Source: Desulfobulbaceae bacterium
GTDB lineage: Bacteria > Desulfobacterota > Desulfobulbia > Desulfobulbales > Desulfocapsaceae
NCBI GenBank assembly: GCA_003249645.1
Contig: QKIH01000005.1
Span: 1-50,270, forward strand
Direction: 5' to 3'
DNA: 50,270 nucleotides
Shown: positions 17,889 through 26,837 of the stretch, piece after piece
Layout: each line of letters begins with the position of its first letter
Position numbering within the stretch: the first letter of the stretch is position 1
Notes under the pieces: generated by a model
Told to the model about the DNA's origin: nothing
Seen by the model: the letters and a program-made list of their open reading frames with translations, nothing else
The model's database searches: none
Translations under genes and position numbers: made by a program

Positions 17889-18719
17889 TTACCCGAAAAC
17901 TGAATACAGCATCTTCACAGATGTCAGAAAGAGAAAAAAAGCAAAGGCTTTTCTCAGCATTTTTGGGTCGATGGAATGTGCAATACGGGCTCCAACCGGT
18001 GCAGTAAGCATGGTTGCGGGTACAATGAGAATAAAGCCGAGAAAATTTGCGTAACCAAGACTGAAAGGCGGCAGGTTCGGATTACCAAGCCCGGAGAGGA
18101 TAAACCCGATTGAGCCAGGAACTGCGATGATAATGCCAACTGCAGATGCTGTACCAACAGCTTTGCGGATAGGAACATTGAAAAGAGAAAGAAGAGGAAC
18201 ACTCAGCGTTCCACCGCCGATTCCCATAACAACCGACACAGCTCCTATAAACATACCGACGGGAAAACGTACGATCTGCTTTAAAGGAAAAGATTCCGCC
18301 ATATGAAATCCCTCTCTACTGAGCGCCATATGCAGCGATACGAGAAGGGCTACGCATCCGAAGATTGCAGTCAGGATCATTCCCCCTGCCCTGGTGCCCA
18401 GCATTGTTCCTACAACAACTCCGGTAACAATACCTGGAATAAGTGTTTTCAGCAGCGCCACATCGAGCCCGCCTTTCTGATAGTGCGCTCTGGCAGACAT
18501 GATGGATGTCGGAATAATTGTTGATAATGATGTTCCCACCGCAAGATGCATGATGACATGATCATCGACGCCCAGGAGGGGGAAGAGCAGATAGAGGACA
18601 GGAACGATTACAATACCTCCGCCAACGCCTAGTAAGCCGGCAAGAACACCTGCCAGGCACCCGGTAGCCAGAAGAGCAATGCCAAAGGGTAGATAAGTAA
18701 CAAGTACGCTGATATCCAT
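17889..18719 (-). CDS. TauE/SafE-family anion exporter
   Basis: 276 residues with about eight membrane segments. The N-terminal half contains the family motif GVLAGLLGVGGGIVIVPVLYLLFP and the second half GAVSVVMGIGGGTLSVPLLSLFNVP, the duplicated glycine-rich motif diagnostic of PF01925 (TSUP). Members export sulfite, sulfoacetate or other organosulfur anions; the substrate here is not fixed by sequence. GGGAG lies about 10 bases upstream of the ATG. It is divergent from the EAL/GGDEF gene. Confidence 0.9.
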   Translation of the reverse strand: MDISVLVTYLPFGIALLATGCLAGVLAGLLGVGGGIVIVPVLYLLFPLLGVDDHVIMHLAVGTSLSTIIPTSIMSARAHYQKGGLDVALLKTLIPGIVTGVVVGTMLGTRAGGMILTAIFGCVALLVSLHMALSREGFHMAESFPLKQIVRFPVGMFIGAVSVVMGIGGGTLSVPLLSLFNVPIRKAVGTASAVGIIIAVPGSIGFILSGLGNPNLPPFSLGYANFLGFILIVPATMLTAPVGARIAHSIDPKMLRKAFAFFLFLTSVKMLYSVFG

Positions 18720-19152
18720 ATTCTATTTCTCCCATCCAGTTTCTCTTGTCAGCCGTATTTTCCTCAAACACAGCAACAATAATTTCCTCAACAATCCGCA
18801 TCCGGGATAGTGATATTTACAGTTGATCAATGCTTACTGCAGCATGCTTTAATAGCAAATTTTTACGAAAATTTCACCCAAACTTAACGCGCCCAATGGG
18901 CAGTAGAAATTAATTAGATAAGTTTCTTGATCAGAAAGCAGCCGCTTGGATTTAACAGTTTTTTCACGAAAGCCTAATCCAACAATTATTCCTGAATGGC
19001 AGATAATAGAAACCGGCTTGATACATAACCAACTGTTGCAGTGTAAAGCATTGAAATTGCGTAACTAATAATAGAAATCTTTCCTAGCTTGTCATCATAT
19101 TTTTAAACAACGTTAATCATATCGTAACAGACACAAAGTAGTATAGATAGCA
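18720..19152. other. divergent intergenic region, TauE-type exporter / EAL-GGDEF
   Basis: 433 bases, AT-rich, with no coding frame carrying a ribosome-binding site. The only feature I can propose is a promoter near its right edge (listed separately). A short imperfect palindrome centred on CTGCAG lies near 18838. No terminator or structured RNA is evident. Confidence 0.45.
19089..19117 (+). promoter_or_regulatory. possible sigma70-type promoter for EAL-CBS-GGDEF gene
   Basis: TTGTCA (19089-19094), 17 bases, then GTTAAT (19112-19117). The -35 matches consensus at 5 of 6 bases and the -10 at 4 of 6. It would give a 5' leader of about 30 bases before the GTG at 19153. Confidence 0.3.
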
Positions 19153-21054
19153 GTGAAACATTTTTTATCCACCTCCACCCTGCTGTTATCTGTTATGAAT
19201 TTCCAAACCAGTTTAAATCCCCGCCAGGAAGCCTATAAGTTCGAGCATCCCGTTCTGCCGATCAACCCGCAGATTAAAAAGAAAATAGATCAGCTCATCG
19301 AATCCGGCCAGCTGACATGTCATTATCAGCCGATCATAGCCAGCGAATCCTACTCCATTTACGCCTTTGAAGCCCTGTGCCGCCTGGCGGCACCCAATCC
19401 GTTCGGCACCATTGATGAACTATTTACCCAGGCAATGATGCACAAGTACTCTCTTGAGCTCGATATGAAATGCAGGGAAAATGCCATCTGCATTGCCTCA
19501 GAACAGAACATTCAGCGGCTGAATGCCCTGCTGTTTATCAATATATGTCCTTCAAGCCTGCTCCATCCCGACCACAATACCGGCAGCACCGAGTATTTCG
19601 CCCAGAAATGCAATTTTGAAAAAAACAATATCGTACTGGAAATAACCGAACAGGAAGCCGTCTCAAATTACAAACTTTTTGAGAAAGCCATTCACCATTA
19701 CCGTGACCGCGGCTTTAAAATTGCCATTGATGATTTTGGCTCGGGCTACGGCGGCCTGAAAATGCTCTCGATCATCGAACCCGATTACGTTAAAATTGAT
19801 CGTCATTTCTTTAAAGACAGAGAGAAAAGCCACATAAATTACAATCTCATCGATGCCATTTCCACAGCATGTCACCGTATAGGAATTGATGTTATTGCCG
19901 AAGGAATAGAGACCGAAGAGGATTACCTTGTCTGTCGTGAACTTGGCATCAATCTGATGCAGGGCTATTATTTCGCCAAACCGGCAGCAGAAATAATCGA
20001 GACTGTAAAAACAAGCCATCTTCCCCAGGAAGGAATCTATGTTTCATCTACCAGCTGTTTTGATGAAGTAGTCTGCATCGGTGATATCGCAGCCTATATT
20101 CCACCGATATCAGTGGATGACCGAGTGCTTGAGATACTCAACCGGTTCAACAGCGACCCCGACCTTCTCTGTATCCCGGTTACCCGAGGCAACCATCTCT
20201 GCGGCATTGTCAACCGTCAGAGATTCATGGAAAAACATATGGTGGGCAGGCACGGACACGGCCTGAACCTGAACTACTATAAAAAAGTTGGCGACATCCT
20301 TGAGCCGAATTTTCTGCATGTTCCGCGCTATATCTCCATTGAAGATGTCTCGAAAAAGATTAATCTGCGTCAGAAAATGACCAAATACGATGATATCTGT
20401 GTCACCGCAAGCGGCCGCTATGTCGGCACCGTACAGGTAAGCGAAATTCTCAACGCGATAACAGCCAACAACCTGATGCTTGCTAAAAACGCCAACCCAC
20501 TGACGGGCCTTCCCGGCAATGAGTTTATCCAGCGGGAAATTTCACGAATGGTCAGTCAACTCATCCATTTTGATGTCTGCTATGTTGATATAGACAACTT
20601 CAAGCCCTACAATGACTGCCATGGTTTTGCACAAGGCGACCGGGTTATTAAGCTGGTCGGCAATATTCTTGAAAAGGCCATAGCAATAGAAAATCCGGAC
20701 CGTATTGCCTTCGCCGGACATATAGGTGGAGATGATTTCATTCTCATAACACGGCCGAAGCAATCCATATCAGTTTGCAAAGAGGTTATCAGGCAGTTTC
20801 ATACCCTGCGAGCAGAACTTCACACTGAAGAGGAGCTCAGCTCAGGCACTTACGAAAGCTGTGACAGAAATGGAAATATCAACCGATTTTCACTCCTGTC
20901 CCTTTCCATCGGCATCGTCAGCACTGAACTGCATAAAGTATGTTCATTTGCAGAAATTTCATCAATTGCAACCGATCTGAAAAAACGCGCCAAGTCGGTC
21001 AACGGATCAGTCATTGTCCGCGATCGGAGAAAAATCGAATGGCAGGAACCCTGA
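19153..21054 (+). CDS. EAL-CBS-GGDEF bifunctional c-di-GMP protein
   Basis: 633 residues, cytosolic. The EAL phosphodiesterase domain comes first (about 50-290): E73-A74-L75, the NICPSSL segment, EITEQEA, the D193-D194-F195-G196 motif and the AEGIETEEDY motif are all kept, so it should hydrolyse c-di-GMP. A pair of CBS-like regulatory repeats follows (about 310-440; VDDRVLEILNRFNSDPDL and CGIVNRQRFM). The C-terminal GGDEF domain has NPLTGLPGN, YVDIDNFKPYND and the active-site variant GGDDF at 525-529, still compatible with cyclase activity. CBS pairs bind adenine nucleotides, so switching by ATP/AMP is plausible. The start is uncertain: GTG 19153 or ATG 19195, neither with a clear ribosome-binding site. 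Confidence 0.92.
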   Translation: MKHFLSTSTLLLSVMNFQTSLNPRQEAYKFEHPVLPINPQIKKKIDQLIESGQLTCHYQPIIASESYSIYAFEALCRLAAPNPFGTIDELFTQAMMHKYSLELDMKCRENAICIASEQNIQRLNALLFINICPSSLLHPDHNTGSTEYFAQKCNFEKNNIVLEITEQEAVSNYKLFEKAIHHYRDRGFKIAIDDFGSGYGGLKMLSIIEPDYVKIDRHFFKDREKSHINYNLIDAISTACHRIGIDVIAEGIETEEDYLVCRELGINLMQGYYFAKPAAEIIETVKTSHLPQEGIYVSSTSCFDEVVCIGDIAAYIPPISVDDRVLEILNRFNSDPDLLCIPVTRGNHLCGIVNRQRFMEKHMVGRHGHGLNLNYYKKVGDILEPNFLHVPRYISIEDVSKKINLRQKMTKYDDICVTASGRYVGTVQVSEILNAITANNLMLAKNANPLTGLPGNEFIQREISRMVSQLIHFDVCYVDIDNFKPYNDCHGFAQGDRVIKLVGNILEKAIAIENPDRIAFAGHIGGDDFILITRPKQSISVCKEVIRQFHTLRAELHTEEELSSGTYESCDRNGNINRFSLLSLSIGIVSTELHKVCSFAEISSIATDLKKRAKSVNGSVIVRDRRKIEWQEP

Positions 21055-21562
21055 ATCAGGTAGTAAAAACAACAAGAATACAATTCAGGATACATCTTCG
21101 TTCAATTACGGTCTCAGTACAGCTAAACCCAACTGCCAACGCTTGTAACGGAATCATTTCATAAGCAAAAGTAATCGATGATTTCATTTGCTCCGTGCCT
21201 GCTCACAGGCTTTACTGCAGACCTTTTCTCCAACCTTATCACCCGATTTCTATCAATTCTATGTTGGTTTACTCTCCTGGGAACAGTGAGGTTGGCCGAT
21301 TCAGCAAACACATCGGCCACTCATTCTATTCCTCTAACATCCAAGCATAGAAATATCCTATACACACAAACGTTTTTATTGTGTTTAGCAATTGGACTTC
21401 ATTCACTTTTTTCAGTAACTATTTTCATGAGTTATAGGGTCTGCTGATGTTTCAGTAATAATATATTGGTAACTTTTTGTTTTTTCTCATCATTCCATAT
21501 TTATATATTTCCCCTGTTTCATGCAGGGATCTAATTCATTCTTAACGAAGGAGAAACGTACA
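21055..21562. other. intergenic region upstream of ferric-type ABC operon
   Basis: 508 bases, very AT-rich from 21340 onward. It contains a short hairpin CCCTG/CAGGG at about 21513-21529, close to the AAGGAG ribosome-binding site. An 89-codon frame at 21178-21447 has no ribosome-binding site and an atypical composition. I recognise no riboswitch consensus and no clear Fur box. Confidence 0.45.
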
Positions 21563-22603
21563 ATGAAAAAGGGCATTAATGTTCTGGCTGCCTCTCTTGC
21601 GCTCACCATGACTGTTGGAACAGCGTCACTGTTTGCAGCAAATCTCGAAGACAAGGTCGTGGTTTACTCAACCCATAGCGAGGATATGCTGGAAACCGTT
21701 GCCGATGCGTTTACCGCAGAAACCGGTGTTAAAGTTGATTTTATCAATCTTAAGGGCGCCCTTGCCGACCGTGTTCGTGCCGAAAAAGCAAACCCGCAGT
21801 CAGATGTCATGTACGGCGCTCCATCCTCTGTCTTTCTTGAACTGAAAGGCGAAGGCCTCTTTGATGTATTTAAGCCGAGTTGGGCAGATAAAATTGATCC
21901 GATTTTTAAAGATTCGGAGTCTTACTGGTACGGCACCATCCAGACCCCGGTTATGATGTTTTACAACACGGAAATGCTCTCTGCTGAAGAAGCTCCAAAA
22001 GACTGGTACGACCTCACCGACCCAAAATACGCAGGAAAGCTCGTCTTCCGAAATGCCCTCTCTTCATCTGCCCGTGCCACCTACTCTGCAATTTTGCAGC
22101 AGTTTGAGAAAAAAGGTGAACTTGATAAAGGCTGGCAGTTTATGAAAGAACTCGATGCCAATACCAAGGCCTATTACGGCAGCGGCTCCATGCTCTTCCA
22201 GGCTGTTGGCAGAAAAGAAGCCGCAGTTAGCTTTATGGTTCTTAATGATATCAGTGACAACAGAATCAACAACAAGATGCCTATAGCCGCAATTGACGCA
22301 GCAAGCGGTTCACCTGTCATCACCGACGGTATCGCCTTTATCCACGGAGCCAAACATCCTGAAGCAGGTAAAGCCTTCGTTGAATTTGCCGGCAGCGCTA
22401 AAGTCCAGGCGATGCTTGCGCAGAAATTCAATCGTCTTCCAACCCATCCTGACGCTCTTGCAGAATCTCCAGCATGGATGGCAGATGTAAAGATGAAAGT
22501 GATGAATGTGGACTGGCAGGATCTTGCCTCAAAACAGTCAGCCTGGATGCAGAAATGGGATGCTGAAATCAAAGACGGCGCCAAAGACGTTAAGAAAAAC
22601 TAA
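21563..22603 (+). CDS. ABC transporter periplasmic binding protein, ferric-iron type (FbpA/AfuA-like)
   Basis: 346 residues from ATG 21563, chosen because AAGGAG lies 9 bases upstream and the next 28 residues form a signal peptide ending LFAA; the in-frame ATG at 21521 adds a non-secretory extension. The mature protein opens with KVVVYSTHSEDMLETVADAFTAETG and contains MYGAPSSVFLELKGEGLFD, NTKAYYGSGSMLFQAVGRKEAAV and GIAFIHGAKHPEAGKAFVEF, the pattern of family 1 binding proteins that carry ferric iron, 2-aminoethylphosphonate or similar ligands. The paired tyrosines in KAYYGSG could be iron ligands as in FbpA, but the ligand is not proven. It is the first gene of a three-gene importer operon. 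Confidence 0.88.
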   Translation: MKKGINVLAASLALTMTVGTASLFAANLEDKVVVYSTHSEDMLETVADAFTAETGVKVDFINLKGALADRVRAEKANPQSDVMYGAPSSVFLELKGEGLFDVFKPSWADKIDPIFKDSESYWYGTIQTPVMMFYNTEMLSAEEAPKDWYDLTDPKYAGKLVFRNALSSSARATYSAILQQFEKKGELDKGWQFMKELDANTKAYYGSGSMLFQAVGRKEAAVSFMVLNDISDNRINNKMPIAAIDAASGSPVITDGIAFIHGAKHPEAGKAFVEFAGSAKVQAMLAQKFNRLPTHPDALAESPAWMADVKMKVMNVDWQDLASKQSAWMQKWDAEIKDGAKDVKKN

Positions 22604-22617
22604 CTTCTGCGGTCATT

Positions 22618-23651
22618 ATGGGAAATCTTGTTCTGGAACAGTGTATAACAGCCATGCCGCCTGTTCCGATATAAACCTGAACATTGAGGAAGGCGAGTTT
22701 TTCACCCTTCTCGGTCCTTCCGGCTGCGGCAAGACAACAATTCTCAGAATGATTGCCGGATTTATCACACCTGATGGAGGTTCAATCCACCTTGGCGGGG
22801 TTGATATTACCCATCTTGAACCGGAAAAACGGAATGTGGGCATGGTTTTTCAAAACTATGCCCTCTTTCCATTCATGACAGTTCAGGAAAATGTTGAATA
22901 TGGTCTGAAAGTTCAAAAAAAATCACAGCGGGAAATTAAAGATAAAAGCAGCCGCTACCTAGCTATGGTCGGCCTTGAAGGCCTTGCCAAACGCGCTGTT
23001 TCAGATCTTTCCGGAGGCGAACAGCAGCGGGTAGCCCTGGCCCGTTCTCTAGCAACAGAACCCTCTGTACTTCTTCTTGACGAACCCCTATCAAACCTTG
23101 ATGCCAGACTGCGCGACAATATGCGGGCTGAGCTGAAAAATCTGCAGAAAAATCTAGGCATCACGACTGTCTTTGTCACCCACGATCAAACCGAAGCACT
23201 GTCTATGTCTGACAAGGTTGCAGTCTTTAAAGACGGCTTCTGCAGGCAGTGTGCAACTCCTGAAGAGATCTACAACTCTCCGGCAGATTCTTTTGTCGCA
23301 GCCTTTGTCGGCGACACTAACCTCTTCCCCGTTCAGTTCTTATCCGGTCAATGCCTGCTGCCAAACAGTATTAAACTTTCATCGATACAGGACAATGAAA
23401 TCCGATATATCTCGATACGGCCGCAAAGTATTAGACTATCTGACAGCACCGATACAGATGACTATCATCTTACCGGAACTATTAAAGAAAAGCACTTTCA
23501 CGGTGCATCAACCAGCTGGACAATTGATGTGCAGGGCCTTGATTTCACAGTTTTAGAAACCAACATCCGCAGTAAAGCGAGCAGCCTCTCGGCTGGAAGC
23601 CAGGTGTCTCTTTGTTTCTCCAAGGACGACCTGCATCCCCTGAAAAAATGA
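22618..23651 (+). CDS. ABC transporter ATP-binding protein, apparent frameshift near N-terminus
   Basis: A PotA/FbpC-type ATPase with Walker A GPSGCGKTT, Q-loop VFQNYALFP, signature LSGGEQQRVALARSLA and Walker B VLLLDEPLSNLD, then a C-terminal TOBE-like region with ISIRPQSIRL. The expected start, ATG 22618, reads MGNLVLEQ and then hits a stop after 18 codons, while the conserved protein (VYNSHAACSDINLNIEEGEFF onward) continues in another frame from base 22641. Adding one G after CAG at 22641 joins the two into a normal ABC N-terminus. The uninterrupted frame from GTG 22506 is mostly out-of-frame sequence of the preceding gene. Either the base is missing from the assembly or the gene is mutated; a short start at GTG 22641 is the alternative. 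Confidence 0.75.
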
Positions 23652-25339
23652 AAACAACCGGGTTATCAGCTAAAGTATTCAATTATCTGCTGCGGCCCGG
23701 CGCTCTCCTGCTCCTGCTGCTATTTCTTGCCGGGTACATCCTGTTTCCCATGTTCAAGACCTTTGAAACCAGTGTTACTGTTGATGGCGGTTTTTCTCTC
23801 GTGCACTATACAAAACTCATAACCTCAGCCCAATATCGGCAACCGCTTTTCAACTCGATTCTGCTTGGCATATACTCAGTTCTAGTCTGCGGCGGTGTGG
23901 GGATATCCCTTGCGTTTCTGCTCCATTATTTTGAATTTCCCTGCCGTTCTCTTGTCGACAAGGTTCTTCTTTTACCGATGGTTATGCCCGGGGTTGTTAT
24001 TGTATTATCCTTTGTTCAGCTCTACGGAGAGAGCGGAATGATCACCAAAGCAATACAGCTCTTTCTTCACCTCAATGCCGCTCCGTTTAAGCTTTCTGGG
24101 CTACCCGGAATTCTGCTTATTCACGCCTATACCCAGTATGTCTATTTTTATATCACTGTATCTCTTGCCATAAAACATATCGATTATTCTGCAGTTGAAA
24201 GTGCACGCAATCTTGGAGCCTCAAAAACGCGGGTATTTTTTACTATCATCCTCCCTTTTCTGAAACCGGCAATGCTGGCTGCTGCTGCCATGACCTTCAT
24301 TTCAGGAGCTGGTTCCTTCACGGCTCCGTCGATAATCGGCGGAGGCTATAAAGTACTCACTACGCAGATACTGCTTGCTAAAACCAACAATTACATGGAT
24401 ATCGCAGCCATGGAGGTCACTGTCCTCACCATGGTCTCGCTTCTTTTTTTCGTTGTTTTCAGATTCTATGAAACACGAAGCACCTTTGCTTCAGCGGTCC
24501 GCGGCAGCTGGTTTCAACCGGTTGCAATTCGCTCAACGAGCGTAAAAATGCTTTTAATGAGCAGTGCTGTACTGCTGATTTTCACTATTCTTTTACCGAT
24601 TCTGGCAATAGTTCTGGTATCCTTTGTTCCATCAAGCATCTGGATGACCCATTACTTCCCAAGCGGTTGGACTCTTGATAATTATACCGCAGTCTTTTCC
24701 AGTTATCGCAAGATTCAGCCTTTTATCAATAGCAGTCTGATGTCTCTTGCCGCTGCTGTATTAGGCCTTCTGGTTGCCCTGCCGTCATCGTTTATCATCG
24801 TCAAATCAAGACTGAAGATACGCTGGATGGTGGAAGCAATGGTGATGCTTCCATGGGCAGTCCCGCCAAGTGCAATTGCCATCAATATGATTAATGCCTT
24901 CAGTCTGCCTTCTGTTTTTTCTTTTAATCAGATACTGCTTGGCACGACCATGCTGCTGCCCCTTGCCTACTGCATCAAATCATTGCCGATCATGGTAAAG
25001 ACGGTAAACGTATCCTTGCAGAATCTCAATCCGATTTATCTCGACGCCTCAAAAAGTCTTGGTGCCACAGGATTGCAGACCTTTCGCAGAATAATTGTGC
25101 CGGTTATTTTTCCAGGAATTATTGCAGGATTTCTCCTCGTCTGTATTCGTTCCCTCGGTGAATATACGGTATCCGTCTTCCTTTATACGGTCTCGAACAA
25201 ACCCATGTCAATCGCCATGGTAAACGGTGTTTTCGAGTACAATATGGGACTTGCCATGGCTTATGGTACGATCCTGCTGATATTATCCTTTGCTATCAGC
25301 CTGCTGATTACGAAAGGCCTGTCAATTTCCATCAGATAA
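23648..25339 (+). CDS. ABC transporter permease, fused two-domain ferric-type (FbpB-like)
   Basis: 563 residues with about twelve membrane segments in two homologous halves. Each half carries an EAA loop for ATPase contact: ESARNLGASKTRVFFTIILP in the first and LDASKSLGATGLQTFRRIIVP in the second. The start ATG 23648 overlaps the ATPase stop as ATGA, so translation is coupled; an upstream TTG frame at 23612 is not needed. Fused permeases of this type are typical of ferric-iron (FbpB, AfuB) and related importers. The operon ends at the strong terminator at 25440. Confidence 0.92.
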   Translation: MKTTGLSAKVFNYLLRPGALLLLLLFLAGYILFPMFKTFETSVTVDGGFSLVHYTKLITSAQYRQPLFNSILLGIYSVLVCGGVGISLAFLLHYFEFPCRSLVDKVLLLPMVMPGVVIVLSFVQLYGESGMITKAIQLFLHLNAAPFKLSGLPGILLIHAYTQYVYFYITVSLAIKHIDYSAVESARNLGASKTRVFFTIILPFLKPAMLAAAAMTFISGAGSFTAPSIIGGGYKVLTTQILLAKTNNYMDIAAMEVTVLTMVSLLFFVVFRFYETRSTFASAVRGSWFQPVAIRSTSVKMLLMSSAVLLIFTILLPILAIVLVSFVPSSIWMTHYFPSGWTLDNYTAVFSSYRKIQPFINSSLMSLAAAVLGLLVALPSSFIIVKSRLKIRWMVEAMVMLPWAVPPSAIAINMINAFSLPSVFSFNQILLGTTMLLPLAYCIKSLPIMVKTVNVSLQNLNPIYLDASKSLGATGLQTFRRIIVPVIFPGIIAGFLLVCIRSLGEYTVSVFLYTVSNKPMSIAMVNGVFEYNMGLAMAYGTILLILSFAISLLITKGLSISIR

Positions 25340-25435
25340 GATTTATGTCTGAAATCTTTTTCTCCCGGCATATCTCTTGAGATTTGAATGATTCGTTTGC
25401 AATAGCGCCTAATCTTTTCGTTACCTCAGAAAAGG

Positions 25436-25473
25436 AAAAGGCTCAGTCGGTGATTCCGACTGAGCCTTTTTTT
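25436..25473. terminator. strong bidirectional intrinsic terminator
   Basis: GGCTCAGTCGG (25440-25450) and CCGACTGAGCC (25456-25466) form a perfect 11-bp stem with a 5-base loop, followed by seven T on the plus strand and preceded by AAAA (TTTT on the minus strand). It separates the converging importer operon and the GlcF-type gene and can serve both. Confidence 0.95.
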
Positions 25474-25509
25474 ACCTAACACTTGTATAAATTCGATTAA
25501 ATCTGAAAG

Positions 25510-26823
25510 CTATCGAATAACAGTCCCTTTAGCTCGTAAAGAATCTGCCAGCAGCTCAATGACAAATTTTGCCTTCTCATTAGAATGATGCTGAGCAAGG
25601 TTATCGTCAATATGCATAACACAGGTTGGACAGCCGGTTGCCACAATATCAACGCCTGCATCCTGGATGTCCTTGATCTTATGGTCGTTGATCTTGATCG
25701 AGGTCTCATAATGGGTGATGCAGTAAGAACCCGCAGAACCGCAGCAGGTATCGGCATTCTTCATCTCCTTGAATTCGACCCCGGGAATCTGTTTCAGGAT
25801 GTTGCGCGGCTGTTCCTTGATCCCCTGACCGCGAACCATATGACATGGATCGTGGTAAGTAACCTTGTATGGCAGAGGACCGAGATCTTCAGGCTTTATC
25901 TCAATATTTTTGTCGATGAACTCATTGATATCCCATACCTTGCCGGTAAACTCCTGCAGTTCTGGGCTATCCTCAACGAAGACCTTGATTTCCTTTTTCA
26001 ACGACATACCGCACGATGAACAGGCCACCACAATAGCGTCAAGATCATACTTCCTAAACAGGTCGAAGTTATGCTGCATAAGCCTTCTGGCCCCTTCATA
26101 ATCGCCGTTAGCCATAACAGGTGTACCGTTGCACTTCTGTTTTTTCGGAATAACAACTTCATAACCGTATCCGGTGAGAATATCGACCACTGATTTAGCA
26201 ACATTGGTGTAGATGAGATTCCCTGCACAACCGGTGAAATAACCAATGCGCATTTTTGTCTCGCCGGTCTTTGATCGGTTCACCTCCGGATACATGGACT
26301 GGGCGCTACGCAATGCAAGCTGAGGGAAGTTGCGCCGTTTGGCAAAACCGAACAGCGGGAAAAGATGACGAACAGGGTTTTTCGGACCAATACCGAAAAG
26401 CAGCCTCTGGGCCAATGCAACAACAGCACAGCCAATGGTAATGGGCCATTTACGCCAGAGCAGCTGTCTGAAGATAAGAGCCTTGAAATAGTGCAGTCCT
26501 TTCTGAGTGGTTATATACCAGCGCAGTCTCAGCACTACGTGCTCAGGGCTGACACCGGCCGGACAGTTCGCCGAGCAGGTTTTGCAATTGAGGCACTCGT
26601 TGATTGCCTGCTCAAGCTTGTCGGTTATCTGCAGATCACCGGAGACAATTTTCTCGGCCAGTTTATTCTTGCCGCGTGCAACATAGAGTTCATTACCGAA
26701 TTCCTTGAAAACCGGACAGACACTGCGGCATTTACCGCACTTCATGCATTTTTCAAACTCTTTCGCCGCCTCAAGCAGATGCTCTTCGGCCAACTGCTGC
26801 TGGGTCTTAATATATGTACTCAT
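25510..26823 (-). CDS. glcF: Fe-S subunit of FAD-linked 2-hydroxyacid dehydrogenase (GlcF-like, CCG domains)
   Basis: 437 residues. Two ferredoxin-type [4Fe-4S] motifs are near the N-terminus, CMKCGKCRSVCP and CLNCKTCSANCP. Two cysteine-rich CCG domains follow: one around CAGN/CNGTPVM/CSSCGMS and one around DPCHMVRG, CCGSAGSYC and CPTC. This is the architecture of GlcF and of the Fe-S partners of D-lactate dehydrogenases in sulfate reducers. It passes electrons from the flavin subunit towards the quinone pool or another carrier. GGAGG precedes the ATG, and the gene begins 14 bases after the glcD-like gene, so the two form one operon. Glycolate and D-lactate cannot be separated by sequence. 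Confidence 0.92.
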   Translation of the reverse strand: MSTYIKTQQQLAEEHLLEAAKEFEKCMKCGKCRSVCPVFKEFGNELYVARGKNKLAEKIVSGDLQITDKLEQAINECLNCKTCSANCPAGVSPEHVVLRLRWYITTQKGLHYFKALIFRQLLWRKWPITIGCAVVALAQRLLFGIGPKNPVRHLFPLFGFAKRRNFPQLALRSAQSMYPEVNRSKTGETKMRIGYFTGCAGNLIYTNVAKSVVDILTGYGYEVVIPKKQKCNGTPVMANGDYEGARRLMQHNFDLFRKYDLDAIVVACSSCGMSLKKEIKVFVEDSPELQEFTGKVWDINEFIDKNIEIKPEDLGPLPYKVTYHDPCHMVRGQGIKEQPRNILKQIPGVEFKEMKNADTCCGSAGSYCITHYETSIKINDHKIKDIQDAGVDIVATGCPTCVMHIDDNLAQHHSNEKAKFVIELLADSLRAKGTVIR

Positions 26824-26837
26824 AGAACACCTCCCCC

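Noticed and set aside
21178..21447. 89-codon hydrophobic frame in the gap before the ferric-type importer
   Set aside because: No ribosome-binding site and unusual amino-acid make-up; it sits in an AT-rich intergenic region. It could be real but I cannot support it.
22506..22640. Upstream extension of the ABC ATPase frame from GTG 22506
   Set aside because: These bases encode the C-terminus of the binding protein in another frame; the extension has no ABC similarity and is explained better by a frameshift at 22641.
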